This document shows, piece after piece, positions 33,668 through 41,515 of a stretch of DNA of 64,000 nucleotides. The stretch covers positions 325,724-389,723 of the forward strand of contig JAIORZ010000002.1 of assembly GCA_021107855.1 (NCBI GenBank), in the 5' to 3' direction. A program made the translations under genes and the position numbers. Positions within the stretch are counted from its first letter, which is position 1, and every line of letters starts with the position of its first letter. Below the pieces are notes generated by a model. That model saw only the letters and a list, made by a program, of their open reading frames with translations. It had not been told where the DNA came from and searched no databases. This DNA is from an archaeon (GTDB taxonomy: Archaea; Nanobdellota; Nanobdellia; Pacearchaeales; GW2011-AR1).

Positions 33668-36600
33668 TCATTCCAAATAAACAGAAGGCATCCCGGGTTT
33701 AGCTTTCTTCGCCATATTCTTCGGGTCAATCTTCTCAGAATCATTAACCGTAAAAACTTCCACCTCCCTCTCAATCTCCGCCCCAATCCTACCAACATCA
33801 ACACCCTCCCTCTCAAACGGCATCACATAAACATAAACCTTCTTTGTGCCCTTTTTCAAAATCCCCTTAACCCTCTCAATAATCTTACCATTCAAATCCA
33901 TCATCTCAGACTTCTTCTCAATTTTAGACTCATCAAATTCAGGCCAAGAAAAATCAGAAACAAAAACTTTGTTCCCCAACTTCTCCCACAATTCCTCACT
34001 AATATGTGGACAAATCGGACTCAACAACTTCAAAAATTTCTCCAATGTATCCATAGAAGCCTCCTTCTCAGACGCAATCAAATCAAACAACTCCCTAATC
34101 TCAATCGTCGCCTTTCTATACAAAAATTCGTCATAATACTTCGAAACATTTCTAACAACCTCATTAACTTTAGATTCCAATTTTGCGGAATCCTTATCAA
34201 TTTTAACACTATCAAAAACTCCAAAAATTCTCTTGACAAATCTCAAGCTCCCAATAATCCCCCTCTCACTCCAATCAATATCCTTATCAGGAGAAGCCAA
34301 ACTGGACAAGAAAAACCTCGCAGTATCGATGCCATATTTATCAGAAACGCTTTCCGGCAAAACAACATTCCCCTTAGACTTACTCATCTTACTCCCATCC
34401 TCAGCATGAAGCATACCCTGATGAAACAACGAAGCAAACGGCTCTCCAAAATCAAACATTCCTAAATCCCTCAAAAATTTAACATAAAACCGAGAATAAA
34501 TCAAATGCATACACGCATGCTCCTGTCCCCCAACATACCTATCCACCGGACACCAACTCTTAACCTTCTCAGAATCAAAAATACTCTCATCATTATTCGG
34601 GTCACAAAATCTCAAAAAATACCACGAAGAATTAACAAAAGTATCCATAGTATCCGTCTCACGCTTAGCCTTCTTCCCGCACTTCGGACATTTAACATTA
34701 ACCCATTTCTCATTCGTCAGCAACGGATTGCCGTCGCCAAACTTAACCTTCCGAGGCAACTTAACAGGAAATTCGTCTTCGGGGACAGGAACGGCACCGC
34801 AATCTTTACAATGTATGATGGGGATAGGTGTCCCCCAATATCTCTGTCTAGAAATCCCCCAATCTCTCAATTTAAAATTGACGACCTTTTTACCTAATCC
34901 TTTTGATTCCAAATGCTGGGTGATTCTTTCTTTGGCTTCGTTGTTATTCATTCCGTTGAAATCGCCTGAATTGACAAGATCGCCTGAATCAACATAAGCC
35001 TCTTTAGAAATATCTCCACCCTTAACGACTTCCTTAACATCAATCCCATACTTTCTTGCAAACTCAAAATCCCTCTTATCATGTGCTGGAACCCCCATAA
35101 CCATCCCACTACCATAATCAGCAACGACAAAATTCCCAACATAAACGGGAATCCTCTCGCCATTAATAGGATTAACAGCATACGAACCACTAAACACACC
35201 CTTCTTCTCCATATCCCCTAACTCCTTCTCAGAAACACTCCCAAGTCCTTTTAAAAATTCTTCGACCTTCTCTCTCTCAGAATCCTTAACCAAATCCATC
35301 AACTTTTGATGTTGAGCGGAGACAACCATAAATGTAACTCCAAACAAAGTATCAGGACGGGTTGTGAAGATTGGCCATGTTTGGCTCCCAATAATTTTGT
35401 CTAACAACTCGGGGAATTCGTTTGTTCCCATATGTTTTTTAATAAAATGTCCATGATTTTTAAGTTCAATCAACTCCCCTCCAAGTTCTTCATTATATAA
35501 TTTTGAACCTTGCATTATTTCTTCATAATCATTATTAGTTGTAAAAATAATTATCTCGCTAATATTTTTTTTAATATCTTTATCAATTTTAAAATCATAA
35601 AAGACCTCTGCCTTTTCATTATAATATTTAAGTACACATTTTTTAGCAGGTGCAATTAAAATTAATTTTTTAATTTTTGTTTTTGTTTCTCCCAGCCATC
35701 TAACTAAAAAAGCACATCCTAAACTATGTCCAATCAATATTGTATTTTCATTAACTCCTAATTTCTCAAATTCATTCTTCCAATCTTCATAAACCGGGTT
35801 ATTATAATTCGGCATTAGTGGAATATCCACTTTTATTCTATCTTCTATTTTATTTTTTATCCACAACATCCAAGGTTGCTCATTTGGTTCAAAATACCCT
35901 TTGTCACTATTAGCATTCAAAAATTGACTCCCATGCACAATCACAACATTTCCCTTCTCCCCCCCCTCCACCTCAAGCATAATCTCCGTTCCATAACTCT
36001 TCCCAATCCAATTCCTCTGCATCGTCTTAGTCGTCTCCGGCCAATCAATATCATTCAGACCCTCATACAACTCATCAGCGTAATCCGTAATCTTAAAAAA
36101 CCACTGCTTCAAATGCTTAACCTCGACGCTACTGTCCTCATGCCTCCAACAATTCCCATCATGAACCTGCTCATTCGCCAAAACAGTATTACACTCAGGA
36201 CACCAATTAACAGCCGACTCCTTCTGATAAGCCAGCCCCTTCTCAAACATCTTCAAAAAAATCCACTGGTCCCACCTATAAAATTTAGGGTCATCCGTAG
36301 AAATCATCCTAGACCAATCGTAACTCAACCCCAACGCTTTTTGCTGCTTAATATAATTGGCAATAGACTTTTTGTTATAATCCTCGGGATGCTCCCCAGC
36401 TTCAATCGCGGCATTCTCGGCAGGCAACCCCAAAGCGTCATATCCCATAGGATGTATAACATTAAACCCGCTCATAATTTTAAACCGAGCCAAAATATCC
36501 CCAATCGTATAATTCCAAGCGTGCCCCATGTGCAAACCAGACCCCGACGGATAAGGAAACATCTCAAGAACATAAAACTTCTCCCGTGGGTCATCATCCC

Positions 36601-36673
36601 CAGTCTCAAATATCTTAGCCTCCGCCCAACGCTTTTGCCACTTCTTCTCAATCCCCTTAAAATTAATCTCCAT
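33668..36673 (-). CDS. leuS: Leucyl-tRNA synthetase with inserted alpha/beta-hydrolase domain
   Basis: Class Ia synthetase charging tRNA-Leu. It is bacterial in style: MFPYPSGSGLHMGHAWNYTIGD (HIGH as HMGH), KMSKSKGN, HPMGYDALGLPAENAAIE. The editing site is intact (TTRPDTLFGVTFMV, GVPAHDKRDFEFA). At 1001 residues it is over-long because about residues 238-430 form a complete RBBP9/YdeN-like serine hydrolase (VHGSQ, GHSLGC with Ser317, an Asp382 candidate, NHGHF with His407/409) inserted after EIMLEVEG, at the edge of the editing domain. The reading frame is uninterrupted on both sides. Confidence 0.95.
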   Translation of the reverse strand: MEINFKGIEKKWQKRWAEAKIFETGDDDPREKFYVLEMFPYPSGSGLHMGHAWNYTIGDILARFKIMSGFNVIHPMGYDALGLPAENAAIEAGEHPEDYNKKSIANYIKQQKALGLSYDWSRMISTDDPKFYRWDQWIFLKMFEKGLAYQKESAVNWCPECNTVLANEQVHDGNCWRHEDSSVEVKHLKQWFFKITDYADELYEGLNDIDWPETTKTMQRNWIGKSYGTEIMLEVEGGEKGNVVIVHGSQFLNANSDKGYFEPNEQPWMLWIKNKIEDRIKVDIPLMPNYNNPVYEDWKNEFEKLGVNENTILIGHSLGCAFLVRWLGETKTKIKKLILIAPAKKCVLKYYNEKAEVFYDFKIDKDIKKNISEIIIFTTNNDYEEIMQGSKLYNEELGGELIELKNHGHFIKKHMGTNEFPELLDKIIGSQTWPIFTTRPDTLFGVTFMVVSAQHQKLMDLVKDSEREKVEEFLKGLGSVSEKELGDMEKKGVFSGSYAVNPINGERIPVYVGNFVVADYGSGMVMGVPAHDKRDFEFARKYGIDVKEVVKGGDISKEAYVDSGDLVNSGDFNGMNNNEAKERITQHLESKGLGKKVVNFKLRDWGISRQRYWGTPIPIIHCKDCGAVPVPEDEFPVKLPRKVKFGDGNPLLTNEKWVNVKCPKCGKKAKRETDTMDTFVNSSWYFLRFCDPNNDESIFDSEKVKSWCPVDRYVGGQEHACMHLIYSRFYVKFLRDLGMFDFGEPFASLFHQGMLHAEDGSKMSKSKGNVVLPESVSDKYGIDTARFFLSSLASPDKDIDWSERGIIGSLRFVKRIFGVFDSVKIDKDSAKLESKVNEVVRNVSKYYDEFLYRKATIEIRELFDLIASEKEASMDTLEKFLKLLSPICPHISEELWEKLGNKVFVSDFSWPEFDESKIEKKSEMMDLNGKIIERVKGILKKGTKKVYVYVMPFEREGVDVGRIGAEIEREVEVFTVNDSEKIDPKNMAKKAKPGMPSVYLE
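35384..35962 (-). other. RBBP9/YdeN-like hydrolase domain embedded in LeuRS
   Basis: Approximate DNA extent of the inserted domain (LeuRS residues about 238-430). Strand NVVIVHGS, nucleophile elbow GHSLGC, LILIAPA, and a late FTTNND and NHGHF give the serine-hydrolase order. Base composition differs sharply: hand counts on three 60-nt rows inside (35521-35700) give 10, 13 and 16 G/C, while rows at 35101 and 36001 in the synthetase parts each give 28. Confidence 0.85.
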
Positions 36674-36719
36674 AACAGACCCAAAAAATCAAACATTAAA
36701 AAACTTTCCCCGACACAAA

Positions 36720-37085
36720 TTAATACTTCGGCTCGCAATTACAATAATCTAAAACATCTTTATTATATCTCTTACAAACATCACACGAACAATGATTGTC
36801 TTTCATAAACTTCAAAATCCTCTGCATCTCAAACATCGCAACCCTCGCATTCCCCGAAATCAACTCAGCCGACTTCTTAATTTCCCGCTTCGTCTTCACA
36901 TTCAACTTCACCTTATTCGCCCTCTTATTCGACAGATACTGACTAATCGCAGCCTTACTAATTCCAAGCGCATTCCCGGCCTTCTCATAACTAAGCCCAT
37001 ACTTCTTCGTCAAAAGCCTCGCCAACTCTTTCCGAACAGCCGGAATGATATACCAAACTTCAATTTCCTGCGGTAATAAATACAT
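36720..37085 (-). CDS. Archaeal HTH regulator with C-terminal cysteine cluster
   Basis: A 121-residue transcription regulator resembling the archaeal XRE-type group (COG2522): IPAVRKELARLLTKKYGLSYEKAGNALGISKAAISQYLSNKRA holds the helix-turn-helix (about 25-55). After a helical linker the C-terminus has five Cys and one His in 20 residues (HCSCDVCKRY ... DYCNC), which could bind a metal or Fe-S cluster and make this a redox or metal sensor. It lies 46 nt upstream of leuS on the same strand and could be co-transcribed with it. Confidence 0.82.
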   Translation of the reverse strand: MYLLPQEIEVWYIIPAVRKELARLLTKKYGLSYEKAGNALGISKAAISQYLSNKRANKVKLNVKTKREIKKSAELISGNARVAMFEMQRILKFMKDNHCSCDVCKRYNKDVLDYCNCEPKY

Positions 37086-37134
37086 GTTAACGATAGTTAA
37101 CTTCTCTTTTTAAAATCTTCTAAAATAAACAATC

Positions 37135-37341
37135 TTAATTCCTGTGATCTTCCCCTATCGCATGCCACTTCTCGACTCTCTCCACTTCTTTTAAGGCCGC
37201 CTCAAGACCAATTATATGAGGAGGAACCTTAGAATTTGTATTATACTCTGTCTCGCCAATAGCAAATTCTATACCCTCTCTTAGTCTTATGATATAATCA
37301 CCGTTAGAAGAGTCCCTAGAACTGTACTCTTTATCAATCAT
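37135..37341 (-). CDS. Small protein of unknown function
   Basis: A 68-residue acidic soluble protein with no recognised motif. A TATA-like tttataaa at about 37364-37371 lies about 25-30 nt before the start. Its stop is 49 nt upstream of the HTH regulator gene on the same strand. Confidence that it is real rests on codon use and promoter spacing. Confidence 0.45.
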   Translation of the reverse strand: MIDKEYSSRDSSNGDYIIRLREGIEFAIGETEYNTNSKVPPHIIGLEAALKEVERVEKWHAIGEDHRN

Positions 37342-37383
37342 AGGCTATACATATAACCGCACTTTATAAAAATTTACATCTCA

Positions 37384-37566
37384 CTAAGAAACACTAATCG
37401 CCCCAACCGGACATCCGCTCGCAGCCGCCTTCTCACAAGTCAATTCTTTAACCTCGCCCTTAACCGCATGAGCTTTCCCAGAATTCAACTTAAAACTCTT
37501 CGGACAAGTCGCAACACAAGCACCACACCCAATACACTTATCCTGATTCACCACTATCTTTGCCAT
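37384..37566 (-). CDS. Single-cluster [4Fe-4S] ferredoxin
   Basis: A 60-residue electron carrier with CIGCGACVATCP (C11, C14, C17, C21) and GCPVGAI (C52). C11, C14, C17 and C52 are the expected cluster ligands; C21 and C44 are placed like the extra disulfide pair of thermophilic archaeal ferredoxins. It starts inside the preceding membrane protein gene (29-nt overlap, different frame). Confidence 0.93.
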   Translation of the reverse strand: MAKIVVNQDKCIGCGACVATCPKSFKLNSGKAHAVKGEVKELTCEKAAASGCPVGAISVS

Positions 37567-37747
37567 CTTTTATCGCCCCTTCATTTAATTCCGAATTCCC
37601 AAAATCACTAATCCTAAAATACTCATTCTCAACATCTCCCACCGCGGCTCCTGTAATCGCATTCCCAGTCATCCCTGAAAAAAACAAAAATCCCAAACCA
37701 ACAACAACTAAAATCCCAATACCAATCGCGACATTTCGACTAACCAT
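37538..37747 (-). CDS. Small membrane-anchored protein overlapping the ferredoxin gene
   Basis: A 69-residue protein with one N-terminal hydrophobic helix (about 6-25) followed by TGNAITGAAV, a short motif that I associate with exported DPANN proteins, and a polar tail ending in DSGESG. The stop lies 29 nt inside the ferredoxin gene. It could be an exported small protein; function unknown. Confidence 0.6.
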   Translation of the reverse strand: MVSRNVAIGIGILVVVGLGFLFFSGMTGNAITGAAVGDVENEYFRISDFGNSELNEGAIKDGKDSGESG

Positions 37748-37797
37748 AACACCCCCGAGACAAGAACATTTATAAATTTAACCAACGTAAAAACCCC

Positions 37798-38346
37798 ATG
37801 ATAGTCTGGATTTCAATCGCCATAGCAGTAATCATAGTCGCAGTATTTCTGATTTATTACAACCGTTTCGTTACACTGTCCCATCAAATCGACAATTCCC
37901 TCGCACAAATCGACGTCCAATTGCGAAAACGTTCCGACCTAATTCCAAATTTATTATCCGCAGTAAAGGGCTATATGAAACACGAGCGGGCTGCGATAAA
38001 AGAAGTAACCGACGCGAGAAAGGCCATGATGTCAGCGAAGGGAATTGAGAAAAAAATGAAAGCGGGAAACCAAATGCAAGAAGCACTAAAATCAATCTTC
38101 GCAATCGCAGAAGGCTATCCAGACTTAAAGGCAAGCACAAATTTCTTACAACTACAACAGGAACTTTCTGCAATAGAGGACAAGGTTGCATATGCAAGGC
38201 AATATTACAATGACGGAATTATGACATACAACGTGATGACGAGCAAAGTCCCAGGCATGTGGTTCGCTTCCATGTACGGATTCAAAACAAAAGAATATCT
38301 AAAAATTCCGAAGGCAGCGAAGGCTGTTCCAAAGATTAAATTCTAA
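37798..38346 (+). CDS. lemA: LemA family protein
   Basis: A 182-residue membrane-anchored helical protein: N-terminal transmembrane segment, then YNRFVTLSHQIDNSLAQIDVQLRKRSDLIPNL, VTDARKAMM and ARQYYNDGIMTYN, all hallmarks of LemA. Its function is unclear, but it is frequently found beside HtpX as here (56 nt apart, same strand), suggesting a shared membrane-quality role. Confidence 0.93.
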   Translation: MIVWISIAIAVIIVAVFLIYYNRFVTLSHQIDNSLAQIDVQLRKRSDLIPNLLSAVKGYMKHERAAIKEVTDARKAMMSAKGIEKKMKAGNQMQEALKSIFAIAEGYPDLKASTNFLQLQQELSAIEDKVAYARQYYNDGIMTYNVMTSKVPGMWFASMYGFKTKEYLKIPKAAKAVPKIKF

Positions 38347-38402
38347 AAGATATTTTGCGATATACTATATTTAAATATATATAATACACTATACACATCA
38401 AA

Positions 38403-39287
38403 ATGAACAGACTCTCCTTCCGCGACGAAATCAAAAAAAATAAAATATCTTCCTACTTCTTAATCGGAATTGTCTTCTTTGTCCTCTTAGCCCTAACCTA
38501 CACAATCGCATTCATCATCGGCGGCGACTACTTTTTCATAATCCTCATCATCGGAATCCCAATCTCAATCGCCTACATCCTAATCGGCTTCTACAAATCA
38601 GACAAAATAGCAATAGCTTCAGCAAACGCGAAACTAGCCAAACAACAAGAATACCGTCAATATCACAACCTCGTCGAAGGACTCTGTCTAGCATCCGGTC
38701 TCCCAAAACCAAAACTCTATGTCATGCAAAACCCACAAATCAACGCCTTCGCCTCAGGACGAGACCCACAACACGCCGTCGTTTGCGTCACAACAGGATT
38801 ACTAGAAAAACTCAACAAGCAAGAAATCGAAGGCGTCCTTGCACACGAACTCTCACACATCGCAAACTACGACATCCGTTTTATGACTTTAACCGCAGTT
38901 CTCGTCGGAATGATTGCAATAATTTCCCAAATATTTTTAAGAACTTTATTCTGGTCTTCAATTTCTGGGCGAAGCAATAGGGAGAATAATAATGCGGTTT
39001 TAATGATAATTGGAATAATATTGGCAATTCTAGCTCCAATAATCGTAGCCTTAGTTCAACTTGCAATATCAAGAAAACGAGAATACGCAGCCGATTCTTC
39101 TGCTGTCAAATTCATGAGAACCCCAACTGGACTAATAGGAGCTTTGACAAAAATCAAAAATAATAAACCGATGAAAATGTCAGGAGCAGTCGCACCTCTT
39201 TTTATTGCAAAACCTTCCAAGGCGAAAGAGTGGTTTTCAACGCATCCACCTCTTTCTGAAAGAATTAAAAAATTAGAAAGAATGTAA
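38403..39287 (+). CDS. htpX: HtpX-like membrane zinc metalloprotease (M48)
   Basis: Degrades misfolded membrane proteins. Two N-terminal transmembrane helices, zinc site HELSH in EGVLAHELSHIANYDIRFM, the third ligand Glu in ISRKREYAADSSAVKFM, two more transmembrane segments in between and the closing STHPPLSERIKKLE. Length 294 is typical. A TATA-like tatttaaatata at about 38368-38379 precedes the start by about 25 nt, so it also has its own promoter next to lemA. Confidence 0.95.
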   Translation: MNRLSFRDEIKKNKISSYFLIGIVFFVLLALTYTIAFIIGGDYFFIILIIGIPISIAYILIGFYKSDKIAIASANAKLAKQQEYRQYHNLVEGLCLASGLPKPKLYVMQNPQINAFASGRDPQHAVVCVTTGLLEKLNKQEIEGVLAHELSHIANYDIRFMTLTAVLVGMIAIISQIFLRTLFWSSISGRSNRENNNAVLMIIGIILAILAPIIVALVQLAISRKREYAADSSAVKFMRTPTGLIGALTKIKNNKPMKMSGAVAPLFIAKPSKAKEWFSTHPPLSERIKKLERM

Positions 39288-39298
39288 ATTTTTGATTA

Positions 39299-40447
39299 TT
39301 ACCTACTTTTAACAAACCTATCAACATCCTCGATATAATATGACGCAAGCGCCGTCCACTCATCATCAATTCCACTATAAAAATCCATTCTCCCCCCATC
39401 GACAACAGCCCCACTTGTAAAAACAGTATTTGGGACATATCCATCTTTAGGCATTAATTCTCTAAAATCCTCTCTATCTAAAAAAGTAGGACTAATATCC
39501 AAAACTTTCCATGGATTCTTCAAGTCAAGAGTCATTAATTTAGTAACATATTTTGTCCTACCCTCAACCATTGTCGTCTCATGATACGCCTCAAGCCATC
39601 CATAAGGTCTCTTAACTGAAGGACTCCCAGTGCCCGTCACCTCTCTATTTTTACTTGGAGTTAATAGATGGTCTTGTCCCCAATGCACCAAATCAGGAGA
39701 GTAAGAAATCCAAATACCTGGTGTGCTTAATGTCTCAAATCCGTTTGGACGCTTAAATGATGCATATAATTCATCCCCTTTCTTCATTATTTCTGTTGTA
39801 GAGGGCGATGAAACTTTCTCTGGGAAAATCGCAATGTCCTTCCCTTTTATTTCAAAATGTGGTGTATTATCAGAAGTAACCCTTTCTAAGTCATCAAGAT
39901 TTTTTATATTTCTTGTAGATAATATATGACTATTCACACCAAATTCTCTATGAGGAGTAGAATAAGTAACAAAGTATCTACCGTCCTCAAAACTCGTTAA
40001 CCTAACATCTTCAAGCCCAAATCTCTCATATTCCCAAGCAGGATATATAATAGGATTCCAATTTCTTTCCATAACGTCTCTATTCTCATTCAATACAACC
40101 ATTCTTGGTAAAGAAATATGCCTCAGTCTTGAAGGTCCATTCTTGGGAACGACATTTTTTTTATGAATTTCCTTTAAATCCTTTCTATCTATAATATCAT
40201 ATTGAATATCTAGAGATGCCTTCTCCTTATTTTTAATATTAAAATATGGAAGTAGAACTTTACCCTGCTCTCTTTTTCTAGGAGATTCAGCAACCCTTAC
40301 ATACAGTATAGTTTCTAGCCCCTTACTCGTCCTAACAGAAGTAACCCCTGGATTAAATGTCCCAACTATTTTGGAGTATTCACCAAGTGGAGAATAATCC
40401 TTAGGTGATGCAATAAGTTTTATTTCAAAAGGTTTTGGCGATTCCAT
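39299..40447 (-). CDS. GH130-like glycosidase/phosphorylase
   Basis: A 382-residue five-bladed beta-propeller enzyme of the GH130 (DUF377) type, whose known members phosphorolyse beta-mannosides. Family-like segments: FNPGVTSVRTSKGLETILYVRVAE, RFGLEDVRLTSFEDGRYFVTY, IAIFPEKV, GTGSPSVKRPYGWLEAYHET, and NTVFTSGAVVDGGRMDFYSG. The Asp/Glu of GLEDVR is the expected catalytic site. A second, shorter member lies at 52220. Substrate unknown. Confidence 0.82.
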   Translation of the reverse strand: MESPKPFEIKLIASPKDYSPLGEYSKIVGTFNPGVTSVRTSKGLETILYVRVAESPRKREQGKVLLPYFNIKNKEKASLDIQYDIIDRKDLKEIHKKNVVPKNGPSRLRHISLPRMVVLNENRDVMERNWNPIIYPAWEYERFGLEDVRLTSFEDGRYFVTYSTPHREFGVNSHILSTRNIKNLDDLERVTSDNTPHFEIKGKDIAIFPEKVSSPSTTEIMKKGDELYASFKRPNGFETLSTPGIWISYSPDLVHWGQDHLLTPSKNREVTGTGSPSVKRPYGWLEAYHETTMVEGRTKYVTKLMTLDLKNPWKVLDISPTFLDREDFRELMPKDGYVPNTVFTSGAVVDGGRMDFYSGIDDEWTALASYYIEDVDRFVKSR

Positions 40448-40512
40448 ATTAATTATTAATCATTTAGAAGTAAACGACAAAAACTTTCATCCTTCTTAAA
40501 CCATTGGGTATC

Positions 40513-41421
40513 CTATTTCCCCATCAAAAACTCATGCACACCTTTCGCCGCAACAGCCCCTTCCCCAGCAGCCGTAATCATCTGCCTCATCGCAGAATTC
40601 GTCACATCGCCAGCCGCAAAAACTCCCTCAACATTCGTCTTACAATCCTTCCCAGTAATAATATAACCCTTCTCCATCTCCACACCCAAATTCTTCAAAA
40701 CCTCCGTCGCTGCAACAGCCCCAGCTTCAATAAAAATTCCACTAATCTCTAAAACCCTTTTACCTTTCCCATCAGAAATCTTTAATCCACTAACAATCTC
40801 TTCTCCCAAAACTTCAACAGGCACCGCATCATAAATAATATCAATATTTTCTTTTTCTTTTATCGCAACCAAGCTAACAGGCTCACATCTCATCTCATGC
40901 TTCCGATAAACAACCATAACTTTCTCGCAAATATCGCTCAAATAAAGTGCAGCCTTCGCCGCCGAATCTGCGCCACCAATCACAGCCACCTTTTTCCCCT
41001 TAAAAAAATTCCCATCACAAGTCGCACAATACGAGACACCCTTTCCTAAAAACTCTTTCTCCCCAGGAATATCCAATTGCCTATGCTCCGTCCCAAGCGC
41101 AACAATCAAACTCTTGCCCCTAACACTTTCACCTTCCCCATAATCCAAAACAAACTCATCCCCTTCCTTTTTTGCCCCAGCAACATCCGCCTCCAAAAAC
41201 TCCGCACCAAACTTCTCAGCCTGCCCTTTAACATTGTTCATCAACTCCTGTCCAGACCCAATAAACCCAGGCCAATTCTCAACCTCGCCAGCCAAATTCG
41301 CTGTTCCCCCAAAATTCGCAGAGACAACCAAGACTTTCAAATTATAACGTCCAGCATAAATCGCCGCAGTCAAGCCAGCCGGACCCCCTCCTAAAATCAG
41401 AACGTCGTATGTTTTTTCCAT
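40513..41421 (-). CDS. trxB: Thioredoxin reductase (FAD/NAD(P)H)
   Basis: Reduces thioredoxin-like proteins. FAD motif GGGPAGLTAAIYAGRY, redox-active CATC in SYCATCDGNFF, NAD(P) motif VIGGADSAAKAALYL and the C-terminal GVFAAGDVTNSAMRQMITAAGEG. The start at 41421 (MEKTYDV...) is chosen because a TATA-like atataaaaa at about 41444-41453 lies about 25 nt upstream; five more in-frame codons are possible. It is divergent from the ligase gene. Confidence 0.95.
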   Translation of the reverse strand: MEKTYDVLILGGGPAGLTAAIYAGRYNLKVLVVSANFGGTANLAGEVENWPGFIGSGQELMNNVKGQAEKFGAEFLEADVAGAKKEGDEFVLDYGEGESVRGKSLIVALGTEHRQLDIPGEKEFLGKGVSYCATCDGNFFKGKKVAVIGGADSAAKAALYLSDICEKVMVVYRKHEMRCEPVSLVAIKEKENIDIIYDAVPVEVLGEEIVSGLKISDGKGKRVLEISGIFIEAGAVAATEVLKNLGVEMEKGYIITGKDCKTNVEGVFAAGDVTNSAMRQMITAAGEGAVAAKGVHEFLMGK

Positions 41422-41515
41422 TTCAACAAAAAACAAAAAGACTTTTTATATCTTCGGTAAGAGTGAAGACGGCACATTACACTAATTATAAAAACCATCT
41501 CAACTAACCACCCAC

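Noticed and set aside
35876..36808. 310-codon plus-strand ORF opposite leuS
   Set aside because: Antisense to well-supported LeuRS motifs; the translation is Leu/Ile/His/Pro-rich with no family match.
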